From an uncultured Synechococcaceae cyanobacterium (GTDB lineage Bacteria; Cyanobacteriota; Cyanobacteriia; PCC-6307; Cyanobiaceae), in assembly GCA_902537395.1 (NCBI GenBank), contig CACBBE010000006.1, forward strand, positions 1-43,381: a DNA stretch of 43,381 nt, read 5' to 3'. Every line of letters begins with the position of its first letter. Positions within the stretch are counted from its first letter, which is position 1. A program made the position numbers and the translations under genes. The notes below the pieces were generated by a model. The model was not told the origin of the DNA. It ran no database searches and was given only the letters and a program-made list of their open reading frames with translations. Shown here piece after piece: positions 16,504 through 26,204 of this stretch.

Positions 16504-17391
16504 ATGGAGATAAGACGCAGGCCACCAAATCCAACAGTAAGGGTAGAAAATTTAGAATATGCTGTACCTCATAGAGAAGCACAAGCAAAAAACATTCTGG
16601 AAGAAATTGTATGGCACAAGGATATTGAAATTAAGAATTTTAAAAAAATAGTCTCTTTAGAAGATCTCATCAAAAAGATTGAAAAACTTCCTACTCCCAA
16701 AGATTTTTACAATAATATCTTGGAGTCAAAAATAAAACCAGGAGTTATTGCTGAAATAAAAAAAGCTAGCCCGAGTAAAGGAGTTATTAGAAAGGATTTT
16801 AACCCTGAAAACATAGCGATTTGTTATGAAGGATTAGGTGCATCATGTATCTCAGTACTTACCGATAAAAGGTTTTTTCAAGGTAGTTATGAAATACTCG
16901 AAAATGTAAGGAGATCAACTAATCTCCCTCTACTCTGCAAAGATTTTATTATTTCTGCTTATCAGATTTATAAAGCAAGGGTATCTGGTGCTGATGCAAT
17001 ATTATTAATCGCTGCGATTTTAAGTGATGACGATTTAATTTATTTAAAGAAAATTGCTGATAATTTAAAGATGAGTGTTCTTGTTGAAGTCCATAACTCT
17101 AATGAATTAGAAAGGATTTTAAAGTTAAAATCTTTTAATTTGATTGGAATAAATAATAGAGATTTAAAGACTTTTAAAACGGATTTAAAAATATCAATAG
17201 AATTGATGCATACATATGCAGATATATTTTTAAAACAAAATATAATTCCAATAAGTGAATCTGGAATTAATTGTGCCGAAGATTTAGAATCGCTTAGATC
17301 TATTGGAATCAAGGGAGTATTAATTGGTGAAACTTTTATGAGAGAAACTGATATTGAACAATCGTTCAAGAAATTATTTAAATCTATTTAA
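16504..17391 (+). CDS. trpC: indole-3-glycerol phosphate synthase
   Basis: TrpC closes CdRP to indole-3-glycerol phosphate in tryptophan synthesis. The 295-residue protein has the TIM-barrel markers [15 protein letters not shown] (catalytic lysine), [23 protein letters not shown] (second lysine), [33 protein letters not shown] and ISESGI. It has an N-terminal extension of about 35 residues ([16 protein letters not shown]) compared with the minimal enzyme, as in other cyanobacterial TrpC. It lies 12 bases after lpd in the same direction. Confidence 0.97.
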   Translation: MEIRRRPPNPTVRVENLEYAVPHREAQAKNILEEIVWHKDIEIKNFKKIVSLEDLIKKIEKLPTPKDFYNNILESKIKPGVIAEIKKASPSKGVIRKDFNPENIAICYEGLGASCISVLTDKRFFQGSYEILENVRRSTNLPLLCKDFIISAYQIYKARVSGADAILLIAAILSDDDLIYLKKIADNLKMSVLVEVHNSNELERILKLKSFNLIGINNRDLKTFKTDLKISIELMHTYADIFLKQNIIPISESGINCAEDLESLRSIGIKGVLIGETFMRETDIEQSFKKLFKSI

Positions 17392-17410
17392 TATTGACTT
17401 CAAATCGTGC

Positions 17411-17416
17411 TATAAA
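17411..17416 (+). promoter_or_regulatory. candidate -10 box of the nickel permease gene
   Basis: TATAAA lies 30 bases before the ATG at 17447 in a 55-base gap after trpC, giving a leader of about 24 bases. No good -35 and no recognised metal-regulator operator are visible. Confidence 0.3.
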
Positions 17417-17446
17417 ATTGAATAAACAGAGTTGTACTGAATATAA

Positions 17447-18115
17447 ATGCAGGCTGTAATTTTAACAGGTATAGTTGCAGGATTTGTGCATGTAGTTAGT
17501 GGCGCTGATCATCTAATTGCAATGGTACCAGCAGCGATTAATAATCCCCAAAAAGCTCTTAAAAATAGTTTCTCATGGGGCTTAGGACATTCTTCAGGTG
17601 TCCTCTTGCTAGCTTTTCTAGCGATTTTTCTTAAAGATATAACGCCATTAAATAAATTTTCTAATATTGCCGAATTTCTAGTTGGAATTTCTCTTCTAAT
17701 TGTTGGAGTATTTGCTATTAAAAATTCTTTTCAATTAAGTATCCACTCGCATTCCCATAAGCATGAGAATGGAATTGCCCATCGTCACTTTCACTTTCAT
17801 GTTAAGGAACAAAAAAATAATAAGCACTCACATGCTTTGACTGGTTTAGGCTTGCTACACGGTATTGCTGGAGGTTCACATTTTATTGCAGTTCTTCCTG
17901 CTTTAGCACTACCTTTAACAAACGCTTGCTTATATTTGATTTCATATTTGATTGGTTCACTAATAAGTATGAATCTTTTTACTTGTTTAATATCTTTTAC
18001 CACCTTTAAAGCAAGTCAAAAGTTTATTAAAAGATTAATAGCTTTAGCAGGAGGGATTTCCTTTTCTTTGGGATTATTTTGGATTCAAAAAAGTGCTTCT
18101 GTTTTTTTGAATTAA
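17447..18115 (+). CDS. NicO/UreH-like nickel permease, probable Ni supply for Ni-SOD
   Basis: This 222-residue membrane protein has about six spans in two mirrored halves. Each half opens with a His-containing motif: HVVSGADHLIAMVPA (H15, D21, H22) and HGIAGGSHFIAVLPA (H138, H145), the pattern of NicO/UreH/HupE-type nickel and cobalt carriers. A hydrophilic loop at residues 100-129 carries ten histidines (HSHSHKH, HRHFHFH), a typical metal-binding loop. The neighbouring genes encode the nickel superoxide dismutase and its maturation protease, so nickel uptake is the best inference. The 3' end overlaps the convergent sodX by 42 bases, and no terminator separates them. Cobalt transport or metal sensing cannot be excluded. 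Confidence 0.85.
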   Translation: MQAVILTGIVAGFVHVVSGADHLIAMVPAAINNPQKALKNSFSWGLGHSSGVLLLAFLAIFLKDITPLNKFSNIAEFLVGISLLIVGVFAIKNSFQLSIHSHSHKHENGIAHRHFHFHVKEQKNNKHSHALTGLGLLHGIAGGSHFIAVLPALALPLTNACLYLISYLIGSLISMNLFTCLISFTTFKASQKFIKRLIALAGGISFSLGLFWIQKSASVFLN

Positions 18116-18391
18116 AAAATTTTTTAATTTAGGAATAATTAATTTAGAGGTGACGATACCAATTATTTTTTCGTTATTGATTAATCCAAACTTATTACTA
18201 TCTTCGCTAAATTCAATATTGTCACCAATTACTTCAATATTATTTTGATTTACTGAACTTATTCTTTTTATTAGGTATTTATTTTTAAGTGGATGATTAA
18301 AAATAACTATTTGTCGATTTTTAAGTATTGATTTATTCTTTTTATATTTTTTAAAAAATACAATATCACCTTCTTTTAGGTAAGGTAACAT
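18074..18391 (-). CDS. sodX: nickel-type superoxide dismutase maturation protease (S26 signal-peptidase-like); 5' end unresolved
   Basis: SodX removes the SodN leader so that the N-terminal His can bind nickel. The ATG at 18391 gives 105 residues beginning MLPYLKEGDIV, which is box B of type I signal peptidases minus its catalytic serine. Box D-like YLIKRIS with general-base lysine (K42 here) and box E-like VIGDNIEFSEDS follow. The frame stays open upstream and encodes a hydrophobic anchor and ISGES directly before that Met, so the Ser precedes this ATG. The open frame (to a TAG at 18480-18482) contains no ATG, GTG or TTG; ATT at 18469 or 18466 would give about 131 residues. sodN ends 5 bases before the first ATT. 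Confidence 0.85.
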   Translation of the reverse strand: MLPYLKEGDIVFFKKYKKNKSILKNRQIVIFNHPLKNKYLIKRISSVNQNNIEVIGDNIEFSEDSNKFGLINNEKIIGIVTSKLIIPKLKNFLIQKNRSTFLNPK

Positions 18392-18474
18392 CGATTCGCC
18401 ACTAATAATGGCAGTTTTTCTTAAACCTAAAAAAAATAAAATAAAATCAAAAAAAATTTTGAAAATAATTCTGT

Positions 18475-18948
18475 TTAACTAGCTTTTACAAAAGCGTCTG
18501 ATCTTCCCTTTGAAGCCCAGAAAATACTATGAATCTTTTCTACATAACTCATGAGTTCTTCAGCTTGAGCTAAGTCAATATTAACTTTGCATGCGCTACA
18601 TAATTTGGCAGCCTTCCAAATGGTTTCATGTAAGTCAGGATAAGTTTCTAAGTGAACCGGTTTAAAGTAATCTGTCCATAAAATTAGAATTTCTTTCTTT
18701 GTTTCTTTTGCTTGCTCTTCTTTAACTGCAACATATCTAGAAAATGTATTGCTATATGCAGCCCACTCTGCTGAATCAGTGCTAGAAGGAGCTTCTAATG
18801 CAATAAGTTTTTTTGTCATTGATAAAACTGCTTCAGCTGCAACTCTCGTAGATGCTGGGTCGTAAACACCACAAGGACCGTCACAGTGAGCATGCACTGT
18901 CATTGGGGATTTTTTATTTAGAAAAGAATTGATGAATTTACTTAACAT
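18475..18948 (-). CDS. sodN: nickel superoxide dismutase
   Basis: SodN dismutes superoxide with a nickel centre and in picocyanobacteria replaces the iron enzyme, sparing iron. The 157-residue precursor has a 20-residue leader (MLSKFINSFLNKKSPMTVHA), then the nickel hook HCDGPCGVYDP. After cleavage His21 becomes the N-terminus and Cys22 and Cys26 ligate nickel with it. The helical remainder (AAEAVLSMTKKLIAL, VKEEQAKETKKEI, DYFKPVHLETYPDLHE) fits the four-helix bundle. sodX follows directly on the same strand and the nickel permease converges on both. A GTATATATAC palindrome at 18966-18975 is a probable -10 region. Confidence 0.98.
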   Translation of the reverse strand: MLSKFINSFLNKKSPMTVHAHCDGPCGVYDPASTRVAAEAVLSMTKKLIALEAPSSTDSAEWAAYSNTFSRYVAVKEEQAKETKKEILILWTDYFKPVHLETYPDLHETIWKAAKLCSACKVNIDLAQAEELMSYVEKIHSIFWASKGRSDAFVKAS

Positions 18949-18965
18949 TTCAAATATTTGATGTT

Positions 18966-18975
18966 GTATATATAC
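18966..18975 (-). promoter_or_regulatory. candidate promoter (-10 region) of sodN
   Basis: The perfect palindrome GTATATATAC contains TATATA 18-27 bases upstream of the sodN ATG, in the 79-base gap after the FKBP gene. It would give a very short leader. Being palindromic it could also be a binding site. Confidence 0.35.
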
Positions 18976-19026
18976 TACTTGGAGATTAACTAAATTGAAA
19001 AGTCTTAGATATTTTTCTTACTTAAT

Positions 19027-19599
19027 TTAATTGACTTTTAATAATTCAACTTCAAATATTAAAGTCGCATTAGCAGGTATTACATTTCCTGCTCCTCTCG
19101 ACCCGTATCCAAGTTCTGGAGGTATTGTCAATTTTCTTTTACCTCCAACTTTCATGCCTGCTACACCTTCGTCCCAACCTTTTATTACTCTTCCAGCACC
19201 TAAGGGAAAGCTGAATGGAGCCCTTCCGATACTTGTATCAAATTGTGTCCCGTCTTCTAAAGTTCCTGTGTAATTTACAGTAACTGTTTGTCCAGCACTA
19301 GCTTCATCTCCTTCTCCATTAACAATATCTGCAATAATTAGACCACTTTCTGTAGTCCTTGAATTGCTGTCTAGTGGTGTTTCTTCTGCCATAGCGAAAA
19401 GTATAGGATTTGGATCTGATGGGTCTAGTTCAAATAAATTATTATTTGAAACATTTGATGATTTTGCAAGAGGCTTTTGTTGAATTAATTGATTTTCTGA
19501 TTCAGCAGCAATAACAACTTGAGGCGAATTAAATTGACTGAAAATAGTTAATGAAACACAAAAAACAAAAATTGCAAAACTGATAAATACTTCTTTCAC
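19027..19599 (-). CDS. FKBP-type peptidyl-prolyl cis-trans isomerase, exported
   Basis: The C-terminal 105 residues are a full FKBP domain: [74 protein letters not shown], including the Tyr, Asp, Trp and Phe of the active pocket. The N-terminus is a signal peptide or anchor ([21 protein letters not shown], then VVIAAES), so the enzyme acts in the periplasm or lumen, followed by a low-complexity linker. I chose GTG 19599 (190 residues) because it places a lysine just before the hydrophobic core. An in-frame TTG at 19647 would add 16 further hydrophobic residues that look like promoter DNA (TATTCT, TAGTAT) rather than protein. Confidence 0.92.
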   Translation of the reverse strand: MKEVFISFAIFVFCVSLTIFSQFNSPQVVIAAESENQLIQQKPLAKSSNVSNNNLFELDPSDPNPILFAMAEETPLDSNSRTTESGLIIADIVNGEGDEASAGQTVTVNYTGTLEDGTQFDTSIGRAPFSFPLGAGRVIKGWDEGVAGMKVGGKRKLTIPPELGYGSRGAGNVIPANATLIFEVELLKVN

Positions 19600-19685
19600 A
19601 AAGATTTTGAATGTTACTAAAACTAATACTACAGAATAAAGGTACAATAAATGAGTGATTTTAAAATTAAATTTGAAATTTTAGA

Positions 19686-21173
19686 TTGTTAATCCCAAGT
19701 CAAATTAAAAGTTTAAAACAATATTTTTACCCATGTATAGGTGGCATCTTAGGAGGTATTTCTGTTGCAACCCATTTTTGGCTGATTTTTATGCCGATAT
19801 CATTATTTATTTTATGGAAAGGAAGTGAAAGGAGAATAGCAAATTTTTGTTGGGGGTTTTTCTTTATCTTGATAAGTCATTCTTGGCTATATGATCTTCA
19901 TCCATTAACATGGCTAGGTTTTTCATGGCTTGCAAGTTTAACAATCACCATTTCAATATTATTGTTTTGTGCTTTTCTGGGTGGGTTATTAGTTTATTTA
20001 TGGGGTTTGTTAGTTGAAATTATTCTCTGGAAAGAGGATGTTTTTAAAATGAAAATATTACCTTTAACTCTAAAAGTATTTTTTTTATCTTTAACTTGGG
20101 GGATTGGTGAATTGATACTTTCTCAAACGCCTTTTTTTTGGATAGGTTTAGGCGAGAGTCTTGTTCCAGGTGATATTTATCTTGCTGGTTTGGCAAGATG
20201 GATTGGGGCAAGTGGTTTATGCGTATTACAAATATTAATTGGATTTTGGATATTTTTTAGTCACGGTAGATGGAGAAGAAAACTTCATTTTAAAAAAATA
20301 TTTATTTTCGGACTTTTTGTTATTTTTCTCTTACATTTATATGGAGGATTAACAACTCCAATTAAAAGAAATTATGAATATCCTGTAGCTATTTGGCAAA
20401 CCAACCTCCCAACAAGAGAAAAATTAAAAAAAGATGATGAACTTATTAAAGAAAAACTATCTATTGCTCAAAAGTATGCTTTAGCCAATAAAGTAAAACT
20501 TTTCGTTGCTCCTGAAGGGACTATTTATAATAATTTTTATTTATCTAAAGGCTTTAAGGTAAATACCTTGGCAGGAGGTTTCAGAAATTCTAATAATGAG
20601 TTAAGAAGTTCTTTACTCGGATTTCAAATTGGAGATAAATCTTTTACCACATTTATTGATAAAAATAGACTTGTTCCACTAGGTGAAAAAGTTCCAGGAT
20701 TTCTAGATAGTTTTTCAAGAGGATTATCTGCATTAGGAGGAATTCAACCAGGCTCTGATTCAAGATTTTTTGATCCTAAATTTACACAACCCTTAGCAGT
20801 TGCTATTTGTTATGAAATTAGTGATGGATTGAAAATAAGAAAGGCTATTAATAGCGGCGCAAAACTAATAATAACTGCAGCAAATTTAGATCCCTATCCA
20901 ACTAAGCTTTATAATCAATTCCTGTCTTTGGCAAGATTGAGAAGTATTGAGAATAAAAAAGATAATCTACTTGTATCAAATACTGGTCCTTCGGGTTTAG
21001 TTAAAGATGATGGAAAAATAATTCAACTTCTAGATTTAAATGTGGAGCAAAAAAAAGTAGTTTTCCCTAATTTTTCATCCGATAAGACCTTCTATACAAA
21101 ATTTGGAGATAAACCTATTTTGTTATTGTTTATATTTTTTATGGGATTAAATTTCTTTTGGAAAATTAATTAA
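19686..21173 (+). CDS. lnt: apolipoprotein N-acyltransferase
   Basis: Lnt adds the third acyl chain to lipoproteins in the inner membrane. In 495 residues there are about six N-terminal membrane spans, then a nitrilase-like domain from about residue 225 ([16 protein letters not shown]) with the catalytic triad Glu in FVAPEGTIY, Lys in VPLGEKVPG and Cys in [11 protein letters not shown], and one C-terminal span ([13 protein letters not shown]). The start is TTG 19686. It faces mnmA tail to tail with an 8-base overlap inside TTAATTAATT. Confidence 0.93.
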   Translation: MLIPSQIKSLKQYFYPCIGGILGGISVATHFWLIFMPISLFILWKGSERRIANFCWGFFFILISHSWLYDLHPLTWLGFSWLASLTITISILLFCAFLGGLLVYLWGLLVEIILWKEDVFKMKILPLTLKVFFLSLTWGIGELILSQTPFFWIGLGESLVPGDIYLAGLARWIGASGLCVLQILIGFWIFFSHGRWRRKLHFKKIFIFGLFVIFLLHLYGGLTTPIKRNYEYPVAIWQTNLPTREKLKKDDELIKEKLSIAQKYALANKVKLFVAPEGTIYNNFYLSKGFKVNTLAGGFRNSNNELRSSLLGFQIGDKSFTTFIDKNRLVPLGEKVPGFLDSFSRGLSALGGIQPGSDSRFFDPKFTQPLAVAICYEISDGLKIRKAINSGAKLIITAANLDPYPTKLYNQFLSLARLRSIENKKDNLLVSNTGPSGLVKDDGKIIQLLDLNVEQKKVVFPNFSSDKTFYTKFGDKPILLLFIFFMGLNFFWKIN

Positions 21174-22323
21174 TTAATCCGCCACCTAATAAAATTTCTC
21201 CTTTATAAAAAACTGCAGCTTGTCCGGGTGTTACCGAACTTTGACTTTCTTCAAAAATTAATTTAAATGTTGTAGTTGGATTATCTGAATTTTTCAAAGG
21301 TATTAAAGTTCCTCTTACTGGATGACTTCTATATCTAATTTGTGCTTCTACTTCTATCTCTTCTTTAGGTTCTTCGATTGAAACCCAGTTTACCTTTCTA
21401 ATTATTGTTTCTCTATTAAAAAGATCACTTTTATCTGCTACATAAACTGTGTTTTTATCCCTGTCTAAACTTTTTACATATAATGGCTCCGGCCAAGCGA
21501 TGCCCAAACCTTTTCTTTGACCTATTGTAAAGTGCTGAATACCATTGTGCTTCCCAAGGACTTTCCCATTAACATGCACAATGTCGCCTCCTTTGGGTTC
21601 TATGTGTTTGTCGATAAATCTCTGCATTGATCCATAATGCTCAACTAAACATAAATCTTGACTTTCTGGTTTTTGAGCAGTTCTAAGGCCTAATCTCAAT
21701 GCTTCCTTTCTTGTTTCTTCTTTTTTCATTTCCCCAAGAGGAAATTCTAATCTGCTTAGTACTTCTTGAGAAAGAGAATAAAGAAAATAACTTTGGTCTT
21801 TGTTTTTATCAGCACCTCTGAGTAGAAGGAAGTCTTTAAATACAAAGCTCTTACAGTAAGGTTTTTCAGCATAAGATGATTTTTTTATCCTTGCGTAATG
21901 TCCGGTCGCAATATGAGTAAAGTCTTTTTTGCTTATTGCGTAATTAAGCATCTCTTCAAACTTCACATTCTTGTTGCACATCGAACATGGAAGTGGAGTG
22001 AATCCTTTCTCATAGCTTTCAGTAGTTTTTTTAATTACTTCTCTTTCGAAAATTTCTCTTGAGTCTATTATTTTATGATCAATTCCTAAATCTTCACAAA
22101 GGCCAGCAGCATCTACTAATCCTTCAGAACAACAGGAGCCTTGTCCTTTCATTAGCCAAAGAGTTAGTCCCTCAACATTCCAGCCTCTTTCTTTAAGAAG
22201 AGCAGCTGAAAGGGAACTATCTACGCCACCAGAAAGACCTACAATAATATTTTTCCTCTTTTTAGTTTTATTATTAGAAGAAAAAAAGTTCTCTAATTTT
22301 TTATCCTTTTGTGTCTTATACAT
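21166..22323 (-). CDS. mnmA: tRNA-specific 2-thiouridylase
   Basis: MnmA (TrmU) thiolates U34 of tRNAs for Lys, Glu and Gln. The 385 residues include the PP-loop [19 protein letters not shown], the first catalytic Cys in [13 protein letters not shown], the conserved ATGHYAR and DQSYFLYSL, the second Cys in ESQDLCLVE, and the C-terminal beta domain [10 protein letters not shown]-like ([12 protein letters not shown]) with [21 protein letters not shown]. The start is ATG 22323, with a basic N-terminal extension of about 25 residues. It diverges from nnr across about 45 bases. Confidence 0.97.
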   Translation of the reverse strand: MYKTQKDKKLENFFSSNNKTKKRKNIIVGLSGGVDSSLSAALLKERGWNVEGLTLWLMKGQGSCCSEGLVDAAGLCEDLGIDHKIIDSREIFEREVIKKTTESYEKGFTPLPCSMCNKNVKFEEMLNYAISKKDFTHIATGHYARIKKSSYAEKPYCKSFVFKDFLLLRGADKNKDQSYFLYSLSQEVLSRLEFPLGEMKKEETRKEALRLGLRTAQKPESQDLCLVEHYGSMQRFIDKHIEPKGGDIVHVNGKVLGKHNGIQHFTIGQRKGLGIAWPEPLYVKSLDRDKNTVYVADKSDLFNRETIIRKVNWVSIEEPKEEIEVEAQIRYRSHPVRGTLIPLKNSDNPTTTFKLIFEESQSSVTPGQAAVFYKGEILLGGGLIN

Positions 22324-22368
22324 GGAAGTTTAAATTTTGAAAAGTTCTTCAATTGCTTTGTACTCATT

Positions 22369-23934
22369 ATGAACGAAATTGTATGGCCAACAATTGACTC
22401 TGAACATTTAATTGTTGATTCAAAGCAAATGTTGATGTTAGAGAAAGAAATGTTTTCTGATGGAATGCCTCAAGAAGCATTGATGGAAAAAGCTGGTATT
22501 CAAATTAGTAGATGGCTCTTGAAAAGGAAACCTCTTCTAAAGAATGGAATAACTGTTTTTGTAGGTCCTGGGCATAATGGTGGGGATGGTGCAGTAATAG
22601 CTAGAGAGCTTTTTTTGAAAGGTTTTTATGTTCAGGTATGGTGTCCATTCCCGATAAAAAAAACACTAACAAATGACCACCTTAATTATCTTACATCTAT
22701 TGGTGTCACAAAATTAGTAGAGCCTCCTGATGTAAACGGGAAAGATCTTTGGATTGATGCAGTTTTTGGTAATAATCAAACAAGAAAAGTTGATGATAAA
22801 TTAATTAAACTGTTTAATCAAAAATTTCATAAAAAATCTGGAAAGGTAATAAGTATTGATATTCCAACAGGATTATGTCCTGATAAAGGAGAGCCTTTTT
22901 TAGAAGACGCAGTAAAGGCAGACTATACTTTGGTAATTGGTCTTTATAGGATTGGGTTGACCCAAGATTCTGCTTTACCTTTTATTGGAGAATTGCACCA
23001 TATAGATATTGGGATTGCTACTAATAAGCTGACCAAAATTGATAAAAAGATTTTTAAGGTTACTTACAAAGATATAAAAAATATTGATTTACCTTCTTTG
23101 CCAAAAAATTCCAACAAATATCAAAGAGGTAGAACATTACTAATAGCCGGAAGTGAAAAATATCCTGGTGCCGCTTACTTGGCTTTAAAAGGGGCCATAT
23201 CAAGTGGAGCAGGATATATCTCTGCGGTCCTTCCTGGGATAGTTGCAGAATCTATTTGGCAAGTTGCCCCAGAAATAGTTTTAAAAGAAACTATGCAATC
23301 TAACCGAAATGGAAATGCAACTTTATTCAGTGCATTAAAGAATATTGATTTCAGTGCTTTTGATTCATTAGCTGTTGGTCCAGGAATAGGAATTGATAAT
23401 GATGATTGGCAAAAATCAAAAGATTATCTTATGGCTTTTGGAGGATTATTGATCTTAGATGCAGATGCACTTAATAGAATTTCGGAATCTAAGTTGGGGA
23501 CACAATTCTTTTTAGAGAGAAAGTTTAAGACATGGATTACTCCACATAGCAAAGAATTTGGAAGATTATTCCCTAATATTAAATCCAAGACCAATGTAGG
23601 GCTTGCTCGTGATGCGGCAAAAGAATTCAATATCAGTATTTTGTTAAAAGGAGCTAACAGCATAGTCGCTGATAATAAAAAAGTATGGCAACTTTTTGGA
23701 ACCGATTCTCAGACAGCTCGAGCTGGATTGGGGGATCTTTTATCTGGTTTTGTAGCTGGTAGTTCTGCTATTGATTTAACCTTGTTTAGAAATATATCAA
23801 CAGATTTTTTTGCTAAATATGTACTTTTGCATTCATTTGCTGCATCAAAGTGCAAAAGTGGTTCAAATGCTTCTGCTATTGGTGATGAATTGACAAAATT
23901 AATGAGAAATATAAAAACGAGACAAATATCTTGA
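22369..23934 (+). CDS. nnr: bifunctional NAD(P)HX epimerase / ADP- or ATP-dependent dehydratase
   Basis: Nnr repairs hydrated NADH and NADPH. The 521 residues have the N-terminal YjeF_N epimerase domain (FVGPGHNGGDGAVIARELF, residues about 64-83; VISIDIPTGLCPDKG near 160) and the C-terminal ribokinase-like dehydratase (LLIAGSEKYPGAAYLALKGA near 258; LAVGPGIGID; LILDADALNRIS; WITPHSKEFGRLFP; ILLKGANSIVAD; RAGLGDLLSGFVAG, the anion hole and catalytic Asp). I chose ATG 22369: an in-frame ATG at 22309 would make the coding region overlap the divergent mnmA start and leave no promoter. Confidence 0.95.
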   Translation: MNEIVWPTIDSEHLIVDSKQMLMLEKEMFSDGMPQEALMEKAGIQISRWLLKRKPLLKNGITVFVGPGHNGGDGAVIARELFLKGFYVQVWCPFPIKKTLTNDHLNYLTSIGVTKLVEPPDVNGKDLWIDAVFGNNQTRKVDDKLIKLFNQKFHKKSGKVISIDIPTGLCPDKGEPFLEDAVKADYTLVIGLYRIGLTQDSALPFIGELHHIDIGIATNKLTKIDKKIFKVTYKDIKNIDLPSLPKNSNKYQRGRTLLIAGSEKYPGAAYLALKGAISSGAGYISAVLPGIVAESIWQVAPEIVLKETMQSNRNGNATLFSALKNIDFSAFDSLAVGPGIGIDNDDWQKSKDYLMAFGGLLILDADALNRISESKLGTQFFLERKFKTWITPHSKEFGRLFPNIKSKTNVGLARDAAKEFNISILLKGANSIVADNKKVWQLFGTDSQTARAGLGDLLSGFVAGSSAIDLTLFRNISTDFFAKYVLLHSFAASKCKSGSNASAIGDELTKLMRNIKTRQIS

Positions 23935-24062
23935 AAGAAACAATTTAAGAGAGTTATTTATAGCTTTAAACACATAAGTGTACAAATATTACTTGAAATC
24001 TGAAGCGCGCATTAAATATTTGGCCATTTCATTAAAAATGTAGGAGAGTTTTACTACTTAAA

Positions 24063-25016
24063 TTGGTCAAAAAAATGATCTCATCATTACCAACCCAATC
24101 AGAACAACCTAAAAGGCGAAGTAATGATCCAATAAGTTGGTATTTGCAGAATATTGGTAGAGTCCCCTTATTAACACCTGCCGAAGAGATTGAATTGGGT
24201 AATCAAGTCCAGAAGATGATGATTCTTACAGAAGATGGACAATTAAATGAAAAGATTAATGATTTTACAACTCAGCAAAAAAGAACTATAAAAATTGGTC
24301 GAAGAGCTAAAGAAAGAATGATGAAAGCTAATTTAAGATTAGTTGTCAGTGTGGCAAAAAAATATCAAGGTAAAGGATTGGAATTACTTGATTTAGTACA
24401 AGAAGGTTCTCTTGGGTTAGAGAGGGCTGTTGAAAAATTTGATCCGACAAGAGGATATAAGTTTTCTACTTATGCCTTTTGGTGGATTAGGCAGAGTATG
24501 ACAAGAGCAATTGCCTGTCAATCAAGAACAATCCGTTTACCTGTTCACTTAAGTGAAAGGTTAGCTTCTATTAGAAAAGTTAGTAGAGATTTGGCTCATA
24601 AGCTTGGTGCAATGCCAAGCAGAATTGAAATTGCAGAGGCAATGGAAATTGATGTTGAAGAATTGGATTCTGTCTTAAGACAAGCTTTATCGACAAGTAG
24701 TTTAGATGCTCCAGTAAATGGTGATGATGGTAGGAGCTTTTTAGGTGATTTAATTGCAGATAGTAATAATGAAGAGCCTTTAGACCAAGTTGAACAGAAA
24801 ATGCATCAAGAGCAACTTGGTAAGTGGTTAAGTCATTTAAGCGAGCAAGAACAACATGTTCTCAAACTGAGGTTTGGACTTGATGCAAATGAGAGACATA
24901 CGCTTGCAGAAATTGGAAGATTATTAGAAGTTTCTAGAGAAAGAGTAAGACAAGTTGAACTTAAGGCACTAAGAAAATTAAGGAATTTAACCAGAAAATT
25001 ACCTAGTGGTATTTAA
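24063..25016 (+). CDS. RNA polymerase sigma factor, RpoD family (group 2)
   Basis: A 317-residue sigma-70 protein without region 1.1, so a non-essential group 2 type as found in several copies in cyanobacteria. Region 1.2 is DPISWYLQNIGRVPLLTPAEE; region 2 is LRLVVSVAKKYQGKGLELLDLVQEG through the -10-binding YKFSTYAFWWIRQSMTRAI and RTIRLPVH; region 3 follows; region 4.2 is RHTLAEIGRLLEVSRERVRQVE, which contacts -35 DNA. Start is TTG 24063 or ATG 24075, four codons on; an AGGAG at 24042-24046 sits rather far upstream of both. It ends one base before the convergent pdhA stop. Which sigma paralogue it is cannot be told here. Confidence 0.94.
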   Translation: MVKKMISSLPTQSEQPKRRSNDPISWYLQNIGRVPLLTPAEEIELGNQVQKMMILTEDGQLNEKINDFTTQQKRTIKIGRRAKERMMKANLRLVVSVAKKYQGKGLELLDLVQEGSLGLERAVEKFDPTRGYKFSTYAFWWIRQSMTRAIACQSRTIRLPVHLSERLASIRKVSRDLAHKLGAMPSRIEIAEAMEIDVEELDSVLRQALSTSSLDAPVNGDDGRSFLGDLIADSNNEEPLDQVEQKMHQEQLGKWLSHLSEQEQHVLKLRFGLDANERHTLAEIGRLLEVSRERVRQVELKALRKLRNLTRKLPSGI

Positions 25017-25017
25017 T

Positions 25018-26091
25018 CTAATCTTCTGCCCAAATATATTTGGTTAATTCTTCTGAAGGAGGTTCAGGAGCTTCAATTGCATTTTTAACTGACTCCGATA
25101 TTTCAGCATCAATTTTCTTTTCAATAATTTTTAATTCTTCTTCCGTAGCGAATTTACCGTCAATAATTTCCTGAGCTAATTTCTTAATAGGATCTCGTTT
25201 ACCCCAAAACTCCTTCTCTTTTTCAGACCTTAATTCATCTGGATCTGCAAGAGAATGCCCTCTATATCTATAGGTTAAACATTCTAAAAGTGTGGGACCT
25301 TCTCCTGCCCTAGCTCGCTCAATTGCTCTTTGTGCTGCACCTCTTACTGCTAATACATCCATTCCATCAACTTCCTCTCCGTGCATGCCAAAAGCAGACG
25401 CTTTTCTCCAGATTTCAGGATTACTAGTAGCTCTATCATGAGCCATACCAATAGCCCATTTATTATTCTCAACAACAAAAATTATGGGTAATTTCCATAA
25501 CTGGGCCATATTTAAACATTCAAAAAACTGCCCATTATTGCAAGTCCCGTCCCCAAAAAATGCTGCAGTTACCGCATCACTATTACTATTTCCAGCAACT
25601 TCCTTTTTGTATTTACTTGAAAAGGCTGCCCCTAAGGCAACTGGAATTCCCTCTCCAATAAATGCATATCCTCCAAGTAGGTGATGCTCTCTTGAAAATA
25701 AGTGCATGGATCCACCTCGGCCTTTGCTACAACCAGTGGATTTACCAAAAAGTTCACTCATTACTTCAAATGAGGGAACACCCGCACTTAGTGCATGAAC
25801 ATGATCGCGATAGGTACTACAAAACCAATCATGTTTCTTTTTCATAGCGCCAATTACTCCCGTGCTTATAGCCTCTTGACCGTTATATAAATGAACGAAA
25901 CCAAACATTTTTCCCCTGTAGTACATTTCTGCACACTTATCTTCAAACCTACGACCAAGCGTCATGTCTTCATAAAGGAATAATCCAGTTTCTCGATCTA
26001 ATTCGGCTTTTTTTATGTCTTGAAGATTTGAGATTCTCTCTACGTGTGTTTCCAAGAAAAATACCTTAACGAAGTTTTGATTTGTTAACAT
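25018..26091 (-). CDS. pdhA: pyruvate dehydrogenase E1 component, alpha subunit
   Basis: PdhA with PdhB forms the thiamin-diphosphate E1 enzyme that decarboxylates pyruvate. In 357 residues: [35 protein letters not shown] near residue 40, [25 protein letters not shown], the ThDP motif [20 protein letters not shown] ending at VENNKWAIG near 170-205, and the regulatory-loop region [14 protein letters not shown]. The start ATG 26091 gives about 12 extra N-terminal residues of low conservation; TTG 26055 (LETHVE) is an alternative. The pdhB gene is not in the window, but the E3 gene lpd is. Confidence 0.97.
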   Translation of the reverse strand: MLTNQNFVKVFFLETHVERISNLQDIKKAELDRETGLFLYEDMTLGRRFEDKCAEMYYRGKMFGFVHLYNGQEAISTGVIGAMKKKHDWFCSTYRDHVHALSAGVPSFEVMSELFGKSTGCSKGRGGSMHLFSREHHLLGGYAFIGEGIPVALGAAFSSKYKKEVAGNSNSDAVTAAFFGDGTCNNGQFFECLNMAQLWKLPIIFVVENNKWAIGMAHDRATSNPEIWRKASAFGMHGEEVDGMDVLAVRGAAQRAIERARAGEGPTLLECLTYRYRGHSLADPDELRSEKEKEFWGKRDPIKKLAQEIIDGKFATEEELKIIEKKIDAEISESVKNAIEAPEPPSEELTKYIWAED

Positions 26092-26204
26092 TCTAAGCCG
26101 TGATGGGCGATTTTCATGATTTTTTTTAATAACTCTGTAAGACCTTGTGAAAAAATTTTTTAACTTGATAAAATTTGTCTAAGAATTTTCAATAGGATAT
26201 TTGT

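Noticed and set aside
22309-22368. Upstream ATG of nnr adding 20 residues
   Set aside because: It would start inside the divergent mnmA coding region (start 22323) and use the promoter gap; the added residues are not family-like.
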